A stretch of DNA of 64,000 nt from Panacibacter ginsenosidivorans (GCF_007971225.1 NZ_CP042435.1:2235501-2299500); one strand, 5' to 3'. Shown: positions 33,350 to 43,411, counted from the stretch's first letter. The notes: generated by a model from the letters alone, not told the origin. A program made the numbers and translations.

Positions 33350-35407
33350 TTAATTTTTCAGTAACAAAATAAGGTCATCAATTATTTTTAAAGGCCTTTC
33401 ACACGTATAATTTCTACATAAATATATATACGTCTCATTTTCATCGTTGAATTTCCCCTCTAATAATGGCATTCCTACTGTAGGAAGGATAGCCGATTGC
33501 ATAATTTTATTAGGTATAAAATTTTTGTTTATTAGGGAAGCAATAGTAAACGCATTTTCTCCAGTTACAGCTATTTCATTTATTCCTGTAACCATATGTT
33601 GCCATAAGCCTGCCCAGTAACTGAATGAATATGGATATTTAATAACGACTTTATCCAGCGATATCAACATTTTTTCTGCCCTTTTAAGCCATAATCGTTC
33701 ATTAAATATCATTGCTAAGTATAGTAAATCGAAAGCCATTACTGCATTTCCTGAAGGAACAGCGCCATCATAAACCTCTTTTTTCCTTAATATAATGTCT
33801 TCTTGTAAAACAGAAGTAAAGAAAAAGAAAGTATCATCTTCATCAGAAAATTCATCAATAGTTTTTGTCAAAATATTTCTTGCTGCAAAAAGATATTCCT
33901 GTCTCCCTGTTACTTCCTGCAAATGAATATAAGCCTGCATTAAAAAAGCATAATCATCTAAAAAAGCCAGGTATTTCGACTGATTATTTTTCCACGTATG
34001 TAACCAGTTTCCTTTGCTATCCCTGAGATTGGTTTCAAGAAATCTAATATTGCGGACAGCCATATCTAAGCAAATAGCGTCTCCTGTAGCAGCATAAGCC
34101 TTACAACAAGCCGTTATCATTAGAGCATTCCAGCCAAGCAATATCTTGTCATCAAGTCCAGGCCTTATTCTGGTTTGGCGATGTTTAAATAATACTTCCC
34201 TACAGTACTTTAGCCTATTTTTTAAGTATATTTCATCTATGGCCATCTTTTTAGCTTGCACTTCAATAGTTTCCTTCAGCCATAGAATATTAGTATGCTC
34301 CCAATTACCCTTCCCGGAAATGCCATAAACTTCTGCAAACAGCTCTGCATCATTTCCCAGTAAATGATCTATTTCATTTTTGCTCCACACATAATATTTC
34401 CCCTCCACACCTTCACTATCTGCATCTAATGCGCTATAGAATCCCCCTTCTGGTGAGGTTAATTCGCGTTCTACAAAAGCGAGTGTTTTTTTGATAGTCT
34501 CTGAATATTTTTCCTGCCCGGTTAATTGATATGCCTCTGCTAAAATGCTTACTAATAGTGCATTATCATAAAGCATTTTCTCAAAATGTGGTGCCAGCCA
34601 TTGAGCATCGGTACTATATCGTGCAAAACCGCCTCCTAAATGATCATGAATACCCCCTTGCATCATTTTATCAATGCTCAATAATGCCTGTTTTAAGGCA
34701 TCATCATCTTTGGTGAAATGATAATGCCGCAGCAAAAACTGTATAGAAAAAGTTTGGGGAAATTTCGGCGCATTTCCAAACCCACCCCATTCTTTATCTG
34801 CAGACTGTAGCAAATTTTTTGCTATAAGGTCAAGATCATCCTTCGAGAAAAAATTAGATATCTGATCTGTTGCTTTTTTACTAATGCCGAAAGAATTTGC
34901 ATTTATAATATGCTGTGTAAGGTTTTCTGCCTGCGATTCAACTTCATCTCTTTTGTCCCTGTAAGATTCGTTAATGGCATATAAAGTTTCTTTCCAGCTC
35001 ATGCGGTTGAATGCGCGAACAGGTGGGAAATAGGTACCTCCGTAAAATGGTTTTGTATCCGGTGTAAGAAAAACATTCAAAGGCCAACCACCACTCCCTG
35101 TCATTGTCTGCACAGCATCCATATAAACATGATCAAGGTCGGGGCGTTCTTCTCTGTCAATTTTTATATTAACAAAATGTTTATTCATAATGTCGGCCGT
35201 CACCTCATCCTCAAAACTTTCCTTTTCCATTACGTGACACCAATGACAAGCCGAGTACCCAATACTTACCAATATAGGTTTATCCTCCTCTTTCGCTTTT
35301 TGTAATGCTTCTTCGCCCCACGGAAACCAATCCACAGGATTATGCGCATGCTGCAGTAAATAAGGACTTGTTTCCTTAATTAACCTGTTGGTAAACTTTT
35401 TTTCCAA
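33350..35407 (-). CDS. thioredoxin-domain protein (DUF255/YyaL family)
   Basis: A 685-residue protein of the DUF255 family. The N-terminal thioredoxin-like part has [19 protein letters not shown] and the redox motif CHWC in [13 protein letters not shown]; a long alpha/alpha-barrel (six-hairpin-like) region follows, with [22 protein letters not shown]. The reading frame is open to an ATG at 35476, but that part is interspersed repeat sequence. Homologues start around (M)..FTNRLI.ETSPYLL, so I take the TTG at 35407. The biochemical role is not established. It lies in minus orientation, upstream of gldK and separated from it by 143 bp. Confidence 0.88.
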   Translation of the reverse strand: MEKKFTNRLIKETSPYLLQHAHNPVDWFPWGEEALQKAKEEDKPILVSIGYSACHWCHVMEKESFEDEVTADIMNKHFVNIKIDREERPDLDHVYMDAVQTMTGSGGWPLNVFLTPDTKPFYGGTYFPPVRAFNRMSWKETLYAINESYRDKRDEVESQAENLTQHIINANSFGISKKATDQISNFFSKDDLDLIAKNLLQSADKEWGGFGNAPKFPQTFSIQFLLRHYHFTKDDDALKQALLSIDKMMQGGIHDHLGGGFARYSTDAQWLAPHFEKMLYDNALLVSILAEAYQLTGQEKYSETIKKTLAFVERELTSPEGGFYSALDADSEGVEGKYYVWSKNEIDHLLGNDAELFAEVYGISGKGNWEHTNILWLKETIEVQAKKMAIDEIYLKNRLKYCREVLFKHRQTRIRPGLDDKILLGWNALMITACCKAYAATGDAICLDMAVRNIRFLETNLRDSKGNWLHTWKNNQSKYLAFLDDYAFLMQAYIHLQEVTGRQEYLFAARNILTKTIDEFSDEDDTFFFFTSVLQEDIILRKKEVYDGAVPSGNAVMAFDLLYLAMIFNERLWLKRAEKMLISLDKVVIKYPYSFSYWAGLWQHMVTGINEIAVTGENAFTIASLINKNFIPNKIMQSAILPTVGMPLLEGKFNDENETYIYLCRNYTCERPLKIIDDLILLLKN

Positions 35408-35430
35408 AAGAGTGAAAATGGGTTTTCTTT

Positions 35431-35605
35431 TGATCCAGGCTACATGGCAGTTAGCATCGCCTGTTGTGTCACTCACTTGTACGTTTAGAACAATGCTTAA
35501 TTAATAGCAGAACAACAACAATATTAAGTTGATTATTTATCATTCTCAAGTACAAGAGTGCGACGCAACAAAAGCTTCATAGCAGCAGCATAGCCGGGTT
35601 AAAAA
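35431..35605. repeat. interspersed element, inverted pair (R17 variant and R18)
   Basis: Plus unit with GTGTCAC core at 35463-35483 and B-type arm GGCAGTTAGCATCGCCT; minus unit with GCGTCGC core at 35549-35569 and arm AAAGCTTCATAGCAGCAGCA ending in CATAGCCGGGTT. R17 overlaps the apparent 5' extension of the DUF255 gene. Confidence 0.9.
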
Positions 35606-35705
35606 TAATAAATTCCGGAGATTGTAATTACAACCATCCATACCACTTACAAAGTTAGGCGCCCAACACTACCGGAATATTTTATTTTTTAAAAGCACGC
35701 TGCTT

Positions 35706-35713
35706 TAGCTTTG
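35706..35713 (+). promoter_or_regulatory. promoter -7 box for beta-lactamase-like gene
   Basis: TAGCTTTG fits TAnnTTTG and lies 15 bp before the ATG at 35729, which rules out the in-frame TTG at 35711 as start. Confidence 0.5.
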
Positions 35714-35728
35714 CACAAATTTTCTTGG

Positions 35729-36571
35729 ATGAAGATAATATTCAGATTAACTGCTGCTTCCTTTATTTTGTCTTTGGCCGCATGTGCGCCTAATAATGTT
35801 ACTAAAGACGATACTTTGAAAAAGTATTTTGATGAAAACAAAGTAACCGGAACATTTGGATTATTTGATAATGGCCAGGGGATGTTTACAGTTTATAATC
35901 TTGGCAGATATAAAGATTCTACCTATTTACCAGCTTCTACTTTTAAAATAATCAGTTCCATGGTAGGGATACAAACCGGTAGAATTTCCGGTGAGAAAAT
36001 GATTATCCCATGGGATGGCATCATTCGTAAATTTCCTAACGGTGATACAGCCACTGCGTGGAACAAGGACCTTACTATGGAAGAAGCCTTTAAAGTTTCA
36101 GCTGTACCTTATTACCAGGAAGTGTCCAGAAGAATTGGGAAAGATACAATGCAACGTTGGCTTGATACACTTGGCTATGGTTCACGTTATAAAAAATTCC
36201 AAATCACCAACAACATAGATACTTTCTGGCTTGATAACTCGCTTAAAGTAACCCCTGATGAACAACTTGGACTGGTAAAAAAATTATATTTTAATCAATT
36301 ACCCTTCCAGGGCCGCCCACAGGATATTGTAAAGAAGCTGATGCTGCAGGAAAGTAACTCCAATTACAAACTCAGCTATAAAACTGGTTGGGGCAATACT
36401 GAAAATGGAGACGCTTTAGGCTGGATAATTGGCTGGATAGAAGAGAACCAGCATCCCTACTTTTTTGTGCTAAATGTTGAAGGCCCGCATGATACAGATA
36501 TTACCACCGTACGAAAAAACATTTTAGATGGCATACTTAAACAATTAGGGTTTTTTGAAGGCAAGAAATAA
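35729..36571 (+). CDS. class D beta-lactamase-like lipoprotein
   Basis: A 280-residue exported protein with lipobox ending SLAAC (Cys near 19). The class D signature set is present: STFK at 70-73 (catalytic Ser and Lys), S-A-V at 124-126, WLDNSLKVTPDEQ and KTG at 218-220. The third OXA motif, normally YGN, reads YGS at 150-152. The length fits OXA enzymes and BlaR-type sensors, but no membrane domain is attached, so it is probably an enzyme. Whether it hydrolyses beta-lactams is open. A blaI-like regulator exists at 60268 but is 24 kb away. Confidence 0.88.
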   Translation: MKIIFRLTAASFILSLAACAPNNVTKDDTLKKYFDENKVTGTFGLFDNGQGMFTVYNLGRYKDSTYLPASTFKIISSMVGIQTGRISGEKMIIPWDGIIRKFPNGDTATAWNKDLTMEEAFKVSAVPYYQEVSRRIGKDTMQRWLDTLGYGSRYKKFQITNNIDTFWLDNSLKVTPDEQLGLVKKLYFNQLPFQGRPQDIVKKLMLQESNSNYKLSYKTGWGNTENGDALGWIIGWIEENQHPYFFVLNVEGPHDTDITTVRKNILDGILKQLGFFEGKK

Positions 36572-36691
36572 ATATCAATTCAGTTGGTTTATAAAAGATC
36601 CAAAGCAGTTGTAACAAATTGAATGTGTAACTTTTTCCCAAATTGTATTGATTAATTTCTTTCCAAATTCCGTTTTTCATCTCTCAACGCA

Positions 36692-36699
36692 TATCTTTG
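36692..36699 (+). promoter_or_regulatory. promoter -7 box for atp operon
   Basis: TATCTTTG fits TAnnTTTG and lies 20 bp before the ATG at 36720. It argues against the upstream in-frame start at 36648. Confidence 0.5.
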
Positions 36700-36719
36700 C
36701 GCCAAATTTCAGGATCGGT

Positions 36720-37883
36720 ATGATATCAAAACGTGTCAAATGCTTGTTGGTAGCGGTTTTCAGCCTAATTTTTACTCATTTTACCGCACCTTTAATAGCA
36801 CAGGAAAATAACGATGAAGCTGCCAAATCCGGAGCAAATCATGAAAAAAAGAAAGAAGCCTTTGATGCTCAGGAAGTTATTTTCGGACACGTACTAAACG
36901 CCCATGAATTCCATTTTCTTGATTTGCCAAGTGGCCCTGTAACAATTCCATTACCTGTTATTTTATATTCCCCTGAACGTGGTTTTACCAGCTTCATGTC
37001 ATCCAAATTTGAACATGGTCATGCTACTTACGAAGGTTACAAACTGGAAGATGGTAATGTGGTTGCAGTTGATGCTAATGGTAATATTGATGAAACTGTA
37101 AAAGTGTATGACCTTTCACTAACCCGCAACGTAGTACAAATGATCCTTGCACTGATTATACTTGTATGGATCATGCTTACCATTGCTAAACGTTACAAAG
37201 CAGGGCAGGGTGTTACTTCTGCTCCAAAAGGTATGCAAAACCTGATGGAACCTGTTATCACTTTCATCCGCGATGAAGTAGCAAAACCAAACCTTGGCAA
37301 TAAATACGAAAGGTATTTTCCTTACCTGTTAACTGTATTTTTCTTCATTCTTATAAATAATGTATTTGGATTAATACCAGGTACTGCGAACGTAACCGGT
37401 AATATAGCGTTCACTATAGTGCTGGGTGTAATTTCTTTTATAGTTATAATGTTTAGTGCAAACAAACACTATTGGGCGCACATCTTTAATCCTCCTGTAC
37501 CCGGAGGCATTAAAGCAATCATGATCCCGGTGGAAATTCTTGGAATTTTTACCAAGCCTTTTGCATTGATCATTCGTCTTTTTGCAAATATGCTCGCAGG
37601 TCACATTATCATTATTTGTTTGATATCGCTGATATTCATTTTTGCAAATATCAGCACCGGAATCGGCTGGGGATTTTCTCCTGTCTCTATTGCATTTTCA
37701 ACATTTATATATTTGATAGAAGTTCTGGTAGCATTTATCCAGGCATTCATTTTTACAAATCTTACTGCAGTATTCATCGGGCAGGCTATCGAAGAAACAC
37801 ACGGTAATGATCATCATCAAGATCATCATGTAGAAGGCGAAAAGGTAACAACAGCAGCTTACGATGATGCAGTAATTGCATAA
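36720..37883 (+). CDS. atpB: ATP synthase F0 subunit a
   Basis: A 387-residue membrane protein of the F0 proton channel. It has an N-terminal signal-like segment (RVKCLLVAVFSLIFTHFTAPLIA), then a periplasmic insert with VIFGHVLNAHEFHFLDLPSG, as in other Bacteroidota AtpB, and the channel helices. The essential Arg is in FALIIRLFANMLAGHIII, and a late helix has FIYLIEVLVAFIQAFIFTNL. It ends in a His-rich tail. The frame is open upstream to 36648, but a -7 box between supports 36720. First gene of atpB-E-F-H-A. Confidence 0.97.
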   Translation: MISKRVKCLLVAVFSLIFTHFTAPLIAQENNDEAAKSGANHEKKKEAFDAQEVIFGHVLNAHEFHFLDLPSGPVTIPLPVILYSPERGFTSFMSSKFEHGHATYEGYKLEDGNVVAVDANGNIDETVKVYDLSLTRNVVQMILALIILVWIMLTIAKRYKAGQGVTSAPKGMQNLMEPVITFIRDEVAKPNLGNKYERYFPYLLTVFFFILINNVFGLIPGTANVTGNIAFTIVLGVISFIVIMFSANKHYWAHIFNPPVPGGIKAIMIPVEILGIFTKPFALIIRLFANMLAGHIIIICLISLIFIFANISTGIGWGFSPVSIAFSTFIYLIEVLVAFIQAFIFTNLTAVFIGQAIEETHGNDHHQDHHVEGEKVTTAAYDDAVIA

Positions 37884-37893
37884 GTCTTTTTAA

Positions 37894-38163
<270 letters not shown>

Positions 38164-38174
38164 ACACAAATTTT

Positions 38175-38211
38175 TTACTGCATCCAAAGCACAGGGCGGA
38201 GGATGCAGTAA
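38175..38211 (+). promoter_or_regulatory. hairpin between atpE and atpF
   Basis: TTACTGCATCC (38175-38185) and GGATGCAGTAA (38201-38211) form a perfect 11-bp stem with a 15-nt loop. It is inside the operon and may end part of the transcripts or protect the 3' end of atpE mRNA, raising subunit c output. Confidence 0.65.
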
Positions 38212-38232
38212 TTTTCACAGTTCTTTTCGTAG

Positions 38233-38300
38233 TTTTTTATGAACCCGGCTATTGAATAAGCATTGAGCTTTTCTTGCGTCGCACTCTTGTACGTTTGGTA
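38233..38300 (+). repeat. interspersed element, solo unit R19 inside the atp operon
   Basis: Core at 38273-38293 with a textbook A-type arm GAACCCGGCTATTGAATAAG. It is followed by TACGTTTG, which matches TAnnTTTG by chance or function, 55 bp before atpF. Confidence 0.92.
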
Positions 38301-38354
38301 TATAACTGAAAAAATCATAATCATCTCCATTGTGGAGAATAGGAGGAATATATT

Positions 38355-38849
38355 ATGAAATTACTTACACCAGAATTTGGTTTGTTGATATGGACACTGG
38401 TTTCATTCCTTATCTTTTTTTGGATCATGGCAAAATTTGCTTTTCCCGCCATTACAAAAGGTTTGAAGGCACGTGAAGAAGGCATTGCCAATTCACTTGC
38501 TTCGGCTGAAAAAGCAAAAGCAGAAATGGCATCTTTAAAAAGTGAGAACGAAGCTCTAATGGCCAGGGCCCGTGAAGAAAGAGCAGTAATGCTTAAAGAG
38601 GCTAAAGAAGAAACCAATAAAATGATTGCAGAAGCAAAGGAAAAAGCCAAAAATGAATATGATCGTATTCTTGCCGATGCCCAGTCTGCTATTCAGCAAC
38701 AAAAGAATGCAGCATTGACCGATGTGAAAAATCAGGTTGGTAACCTTGTAATTGAAGTAGCAGAGAAAGTGTTGCGCAAAGAATTAGCTAACAAATCAGA
38801 ACAGGAAAATTATATTAAGCAATTAGCAGACGGAGTAAAGTTAAATTAA
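38355..38849 (+). CDS. atpF: ATP synthase F0 subunit b
   Basis: A 164-residue protein with one membrane helix (about 7-30, FGLLIWTLVSFLIFFWIMAKF) and a long charged coiled coil (AREEGIANSLASAEKAKAEM onward) that forms the peripheral stalk. A true Shine-Dalgarno AGGAGG at 38341-38346 lies 8 bp before the ATG, rare in this window. The gap from atpE is 191 bp, filled by a hairpin and a repeat. Confidence 0.97.
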   Translation: MKLLTPEFGLLIWTLVSFLIFFWIMAKFAFPAITKGLKAREEGIANSLASAEKAKAEMASLKSENEALMARAREERAVMLKEAKEETNKMIAEAKEKAKNEYDRILADAQSAIQQQKNAALTDVKNQVGNLVIEVAEKVLRKELANKSEQENYIKQLADGVKLN

Positions 38850-38853
38850 TTAA

Positions 38854-38917
38854 TGTGCAGATGTGTAAATGTGCGAATGAAATCTGCACATCTGCACATC
38901 AGTCAATTTGCAAATTG
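38854..38917. repeat. inverted repeats between atpF and atpH
   Basis: TGTGCAGATGTG (38854-38865) and CACATCTGCACA (38887-38898) are perfect 12-bp inverted repeats, and CAATTTGCAAATTG (38904-38917) is a perfect palindrome ending 4 bp before the atpH ATG. These could form hairpins in the operon mRNA. Confidence 0.65.
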
Positions 38918-38921
38918 AATT

Positions 38922-39485
38922 ATGCCCAATCCACGTTTAGCCGCACGATACGCAAAAAGCCTGATTGACCTTGCTACAGAAAAAGGCCAGTTGGAAGCTG
39001 TTTATGCGGATGCAAAATATTTACAGGCTGTATGCAAAGCAAGTAAGGATTTTACCAACTTGCTACATAGTCCTGTTATTAAATCTGATAAAAAACAACA
39101 GATCATTGACGCGGTTACTGCAGGTAATGTGAGCACTATTACTGCCTCGTTTAATAAACTGCTGGTGGCAAAAAACCGTGAAAGTGAATTGCCTGAGATT
39201 TTTGACACATTCATTGATCAATACAATACCATTAAAGGAATTCATAAAGTAAAACTCACAACAGCAGTGCCGGTAAGTGAGGAACTAAAGAATGCAATTG
39301 TAGCAAAAGCAAAGACAGAAGCTGGTTTGGCTGAAGTAGAACTTGAAACAAAAGTTGATGAAAGTTTGATCGGCGGTTTTTTACTGGAGTATAATAATAA
39401 TCTTGTTGATGCAAGTATTATTCGTGATCTGAAGGATATAAAGAAGCAGTTCAGTCAGAACGTTTACGTACAACAGATAAGATAG
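38922..39485 (+). CDS. atpH: ATP synthase F1 subunit delta
   Basis: A 187-residue protein linking the F1 head to the b stalk. It starts PNPRLAARYAKSLIDLATEKG and ends with the conserved DESLIGGFLLEYNNNLVDASIIRDLKDIKKQF. Length and motif order are normal. It lies 72 bp after atpF and 124 bp before atpA, the latter gap holding repeat R20. Confidence 0.97.
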   Translation: MPNPRLAARYAKSLIDLATEKGQLEAVYADAKYLQAVCKASKDFTNLLHSPVIKSDKKQQIIDAVTAGNVSTITASFNKLLVAKNRESELPEIFDTFIDQYNTIKGIHKVKLTTAVPVSEELKNAIVAKAKTEAGLAEVELETKVDESLIGGFLLEYNNNLVDASIIRDLKDIKKQFSQNVYVQQIR

Positions 39486-39566
39486 TTGCACAAAGAATAA
39501 GATGCTCAAGAGTGCGACGCAACAGAAGACAAATGAAATAAAATACTGTAGCTGGGTTCAAAAAAA
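39485..39566 (-). repeat. interspersed element, solo unit R20 inside the atp operon
   Basis: Minus core at 39503-39523; arm AATACTGTAGCTGGGTTCA ends near 39560. It is the second unit in the operon, in opposite orientation to R19. Confidence 0.87.
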
Positions 39567-39609
39567 TTCAACTACTTATTTATAAACTACAAATTGTAAA
39601 CAGTTAAAT

Positions 39610-41187
39610 ATGGTTCAGATTAAGCCCGACGAAATATCAGCAATACTGAGGCAACAATTGAGCAACTTCAATGCCTCTGCTGATCTTGAAGAAGTGGGTA
39701 CCGTACTCCAGGTGGGTGATGGTATTGCACGTGTTTACGGATTGAACAATGTTCGTTCCGGTGAACTGGTTGAATTCGAAAATGGTGTAAAAGCTATTGC
39801 ACTTAACCTGGAAGAAGACAACGTGGGTGTGGTGTTGATGGGCGAAAGCAAGGGTATTAAGGAAGGTGATAAAGTGCGTCGCACAGGAAATATCGCTTCT
39901 ATCAAAGTAGGCGATGGTTTATCTGGCCGCGTTATTAATATGTTAGGGGAACCTATCGATGGTAAAGGCCCTATTACTGGTGATTTGTATGAAATGCCTT
40001 TAGAGCGTAAAGCACCGGGTGTAATCTATCGTGAGCCGGTAAAAGAGCCATTACAAACTGGTATCAAAGCAATTGACGCGATGATCCCAATTGGCCGTGG
40101 TCAGCGTGAGTTGGTAATTGGTGACAGGCAGACTGGTAAAACAGCTATCTGTATCGATACCATCATAAACCAGAAAGAATTTTATGCTGCAGGCAAACCT
40201 GTTTACTGTATATATGTGGCGATTGGCCAGAAAGCTTCTACTATTGCCGGTGTTATGAAAACATTGGAAGATAATGGTGCAATGGCATATACTACCATTG
40301 TTGCTGCTTCTGCAAGTGACCCTGCTCCACAACAGTTCTATGCACCATTTGCCGGTGCAGCTATTGGGGAATTCTTCCGTGATAGCGGCCGTGCAGCATT
40401 GATCATCTTTGATGATCTTTCTAAACAGGCGGTTGCTTACCGTGAGGTTTCTTTGTTGTTACGCCGCCCGCCAGGTCGTGAGGCTTACCCTGGTGACGTA
40501 TTCTATTTGCATAGCCGTTTGTTAGAGCGTGCTGCAAAAGTTATCGCCAACGATTCTGTTGCAAAGAACATGAACGATCTTCCTGATTCAATCAAACATC
40601 TTGTAAAAGGGGGCGGTAGCTTAACAGCCTTACCAATTATTGAAACACAGGCGGGTGACGTATCTGCATATATCCCTACTAACGTTATTTCTATCACAGA
40701 CGGTCAAATATTTTTGGAAGGTAACCTGTTCAACGCCGGTATTCGTCCTGCAATCAACGTGGGAATCTCTGTAAGCCGTGTAGGTGGGAATGCGCAGATC
40801 AAATCAATGAAAAAAGTGGCTGGTACATTGAAACTTGACCAGGCGCAGTATCGTGAGCTGGAAGCCTTCTCAAAATTCGGTGGCGATCTTGATGCTGCTA
40901 CTAAATATGTAATTGATAAAGGTGCACGTAACGTGGAAATTCTTAAACAACCACAGTATGCACCTGTAACAGTTGAAAAGCAGGTAGCTATCATTTATCT
41001 TGGTACACAAGGTTTACTTCGTGATGTAGCGGTTAAAAATGTAAAAGCATTTGAAGAACATTTCTTAACTGAAATGCAGAATAAAATGCCTGAAGTACTG
41101 GCCGAGTTTAAAAAAGGTAATTTACCCGAAGACGGTATTACTAAAATGGTAGAATTAGCTAAAGGTTTGATGCCGGCTTACAAGTAA
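39610..41187 (+). CDS. atpA: ATP synthase F1 subunit alpha
   Basis: A 525-residue subunit of the catalytic head. The P-loop is [10 protein letters not shown] near 171-180, and the alpha/beta signature [10 protein letters not shown] follows near 378. Other family motifs are [15 protein letters not shown] and [30 protein letters not shown]. It is followed by a strong terminator, so atpG (gamma), which normally comes next, is not in this operon, nor are atpD/atpC. Confidence 0.99.
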   Translation: MVQIKPDEISAILRQQLSNFNASADLEEVGTVLQVGDGIARVYGLNNVRSGELVEFENGVKAIALNLEEDNVGVVLMGESKGIKEGDKVRRTGNIASIKVGDGLSGRVINMLGEPIDGKGPITGDLYEMPLERKAPGVIYREPVKEPLQTGIKAIDAMIPIGRGQRELVIGDRQTGKTAICIDTIINQKEFYAAGKPVYCIYVAIGQKASTIAGVMKTLEDNGAMAYTTIVAASASDPAPQQFYAPFAGAAIGEFFRDSGRAALIIFDDLSKQAVAYREVSLLLRRPPGREAYPGDVFYLHSRLLERAAKVIANDSVAKNMNDLPDSIKHLVKGGGSLTALPIIETQAGDVSAYIPTNVISITDGQIFLEGNLFNAGIRPAINVGISVSRVGGNAQIKSMKKVAGTLKLDQAQYRELEAFSKFGGDLDAATKYVIDKGARNVEILKQPQYAPVTVEKQVAIIYLGTQGLLRDVAVKNVKAFEEHFLTEMQNKMPEVLAEFKKGNLPEDGITKMVELAKGLMPAYK

Positions 41188-41207
41188 GAATAATTTTTAT
41201 AAGTTAT

Positions 41208-41239
41208 AAAAAGGGCCCTGATAAATCAGCGCCCTTTTT
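41208..41239. terminator. atp operon terminator
   Basis: AAAAAGGGC (41208-41216) pairs with GCCCTTTTT (41231-41239), with inner CTGAT/ATCAG. It ends the operon after atpA. Confidence 0.92.
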
Positions 41240-41251
41240 GTTTATATTCAA

Positions 41252-41320
41252 ATTTATGTACTTAGCTTTTGTAAAACTGTTTAGCTTTTCTTGCGTCGCA
41301 CTCTTGTACTTATTTCCTTT
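41252..41320 (+). repeat. interspersed element, solo unit R21
   Basis: Core at 41290-41310 (CTTGCGTCGCACTCTTGTAC), arm TTAGCTTTTGTAAAACTGTT. It lies between the atp terminator and the convergent DUF6515-like gene. Confidence 0.88.
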
Positions 41321-41329
41321 ATTCAGCTC

Positions 41330-42130
41330 TTAATCCTGGATATTCCCATCAGGCTTTCCCACCACTTCATATCTTGTAGTACCATCCTGGTCTATAGATT
41401 GGTAATAAATATCATCAGGCGATACATAGTAAGTAGTTCCATTTAAAGTAATTGTTTTACAGTTGTCAGGAAGCTGATCAATAATATCGCCTTGCTGAGG
41501 TATAAAATTTTGTTCTGAAGAATCAGGAGTAACCGAATTATTTATCTCACCGTGTTTGCCTGTAACAACATAAACGGTTTTGCCTTTTTCATTCGTAGTT
41601 TCCTTATAGTAAGTCCCATTTAATTCATAAAACTCTTCGCCATTTACAGTTACTCTTTTTGCTCCTCCGGGAAGTGATGATAATGTAGCGCCCATCGGAG
41701 GATCTACCACTTCATAACTGTTATCATTATATCTTCTGTAATAAGCACCATTATTATAATAGAACAAAGAAGGCCCCACATACATTGGCATATAGCCATA
41801 AGGTAAAAAATTAACACGTAAGCCTATTGGCGGGAATGCAGGACGCCAGTAACTACCGTAAGGCCTATAGTAATAACCGCAGTTAAAACGGTATGATATA
41901 CCATGATAAGGGTAATATACAGATGGGCGACTAACGATTACCGGGGCCCTGTTCACCACAACCGGGCTGCGATTAACTACGACAGGCCCCCTGTTTACCA
42001 CAACAGGTGCCCTGTGTACTACAACCGGCGCTGTTGAAGGATGCACAAAAACTCTCCTGTGACTTACCGGTTGACTAAAAGCTGCTATTGTCAAAATTGA
42101 AAGTAGCGCCGCTGAAAATAATCTGTTCAT
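41330..42130 (-). CDS. DUF6515-like exported protein
   Basis: A 266-residue protein with a signal peptide (about 1-19, ending AAFSQ). Next come tandem PVVVNR/PVVVHR units (about 35-70, five or six copies), a Tyr-rich basic region (YHGISYRFNCGYYYRPYGSYWRP), and two later beta modules that each contain GTTYY/GTYY-type turns: NGEEFYELNGTYYKE and NGTTYYVSPDDIYYQ. The layout resembles DUF6515 proteins of Bacteroidota. Function unknown; probably a periplasmic or surface structural protein. It is convergent to atpA. Confidence 0.75.
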   Translation of the reverse strand: MNRLFSAALLSILTIAAFSQPVSHRRVFVHPSTAPVVVHRAPVVVNRGPVVVNRSPVVVNRAPVIVSRPSVYYPYHGISYRFNCGYYYRPYGSYWRPAFPPIGLRVNFLPYGYMPMYVGPSLFYYNNGAYYRRYNDNSYEVVDPPMGATLSSLPGGAKRVTVNGEEFYELNGTYYKETTNEKGKTVYVVTGKHGEINNSVTPDSSEQNFIPQQGDIIDQLPDNCKTITLNGTTYYVSPDDIYYQSIDQDGTTRYEVVGKPDGNIQD

Positions 42131-42211
42131 TTTATTGGAATTAGCTTAAGTAAGACTAGCCTCCGAGCTATAAGTTTAGTTTGATAATTGTTAAACCCAA
42201 ATGAGTTTAAA

Positions 42212-42289
42212 GCTGAATAAAGTTCTGAACGTACAAGTGAGTGACACAAGCGACGATGCCATAGAAACCAGTAGCCCGTAACACAAAAA
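42212..42289 (-). repeat. interspersed element, solo unit R22 (GTGTCAC variant)
   Basis: Minus core at 42230-42250. The B-type arm reads GCGACGATGCCATAGAAACC and ends CAGTAGCCCGTAACAC. It lies just after the AI-2E permease gene (minus strand). Confidence 0.85.
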
Positions 42290-42294
42290 TTTTA

Positions 42295-43392
42295 TTACTT
42301 TTTCTTTTTTATATTTCCTCCCAGGAAAGGTTGCATATAAGAAGGCATCAATTGCCTTGGCTTACTGGTACGTTTTGCCGCTGCTGGTTTTTGATATTCC
42401 AAATAGTAAATCTTTAATAACAAAATAAAAAATGATATAAGTATTGGTCCGAATATTAAGCCTGCAACTCCAAAATACTTAAGGCCCATAATAACGCCAA
42501 GCACAGTAACGATAGGATGTACATCGGCCATGCGTTTGGCAAGTAAGAATCGAATTACATTATCTGCACTGCCCATAATAAGAAGGCCCCAAATAATCAC
42601 GAAAAAGCCTTGCCAGTTATTGCCGGTAGCGAAAAGATAAATACTAATCGGCACCCATACAATGCCTGTACCTACTACAGGTATTACAGAAGCAAACCCT
42701 GCTATAATGCCCCAGAAGCCTGGCTCGGGCACTCCAGCAATCAAAAAACTTATATACCCACAGATACCTTGAGCCACAGCAATAAGTGGTATACCTACTG
42801 AATTACTGAATGTTTGTGCCACCAGTTCATTACCAAAAAGTAATAGCTTATCTTTTTTAAAAGGCAGATAAAATACAATAGCCGCTTCCATTTTACCTGT
42901 ATTAATCATCATGAAATACAGGAAAAAATAACTCATGATAATGGTACTAAAAAAACTAAGACCCTGGCTTAAAATAACTGAAAGTCCCGATGTAGCATAA
43001 GATTGTAACTCAGTAATATTTTTATCAGAGATCAACTTCAGGCCAAAACGATTCTGCATATATGCATCAAAAGATTTCAGACTGCTGAGAATGCTTTCAG
43101 GATGTGTAATAACAGATGATATTTTATCGTAAAGAAGTGAAACAAGTGTAATAACTGGTAGTAGAATAATAAAGAATGATAAAGCTATTATAAGCAACGC
43201 AGCCATACTTTTCCTCCATCTTCTTCGCTTGATAAGCCAGTCGCTAAGCGGTTTACCCAAAATGTAAATTATAATAGCCAGTAAGAATGCAGTAAAAAAC
43301 TGAATAAGGCTAAATACCAAAAAAATTGCCAGCGCTATAATGATGGCAAGAAAAAAATACCGGTTAACCTTATATTCTTTTGAATTTTCCAT
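42295..43392 (-). CDS. AI-2E family transporter (PerM-like)
   Basis: A 365-residue polytopic membrane protein with about seven to eight hydrophobic helices. Family motifs: FTAFLLAIIIYILGKPLSDWL, a long pair of helices flanking ITHPESILSSLKSF, the GFASVIPVVGTGIVWVP loop and MGSADNVIRFLLAKRMADVHPIVTVLGVI. Despite the name, members export varied substrates or exchange ions; AI-2 itself is not implied. No signalling genes are adjacent. Confidence 0.93.
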   Translation of the reverse strand: MENSKEYKVNRYFFLAIIIALAIFLVFSLIQFFTAFLLAIIIYILGKPLSDWLIKRRRWRKSMAALLIIALSFFIILLPVITLVSLLYDKISSVITHPESILSSLKSFDAYMQNRFGLKLISDKNITELQSYATSGLSVILSQGLSFFSTIIMSYFFLYFMMINTGKMEAAIVFYLPFKKDKLLLFGNELVAQTFSNSVGIPLIAVAQGICGYISFLIAGVPEPGFWGIIAGFASVIPVVGTGIVWVPISIYLFATGNNWQGFFVIIWGLLIMGSADNVIRFLLAKRMADVHPIVTVLGVIMGLKYFGVAGLIFGPILISFFILLLKIYYLEYQKPAAAKRTSKPRQLMPSYMQPFLGGNIKKKK

Positions 43393-43411
43393 GCAGTTTG
43401 TTTAAAGCAGT

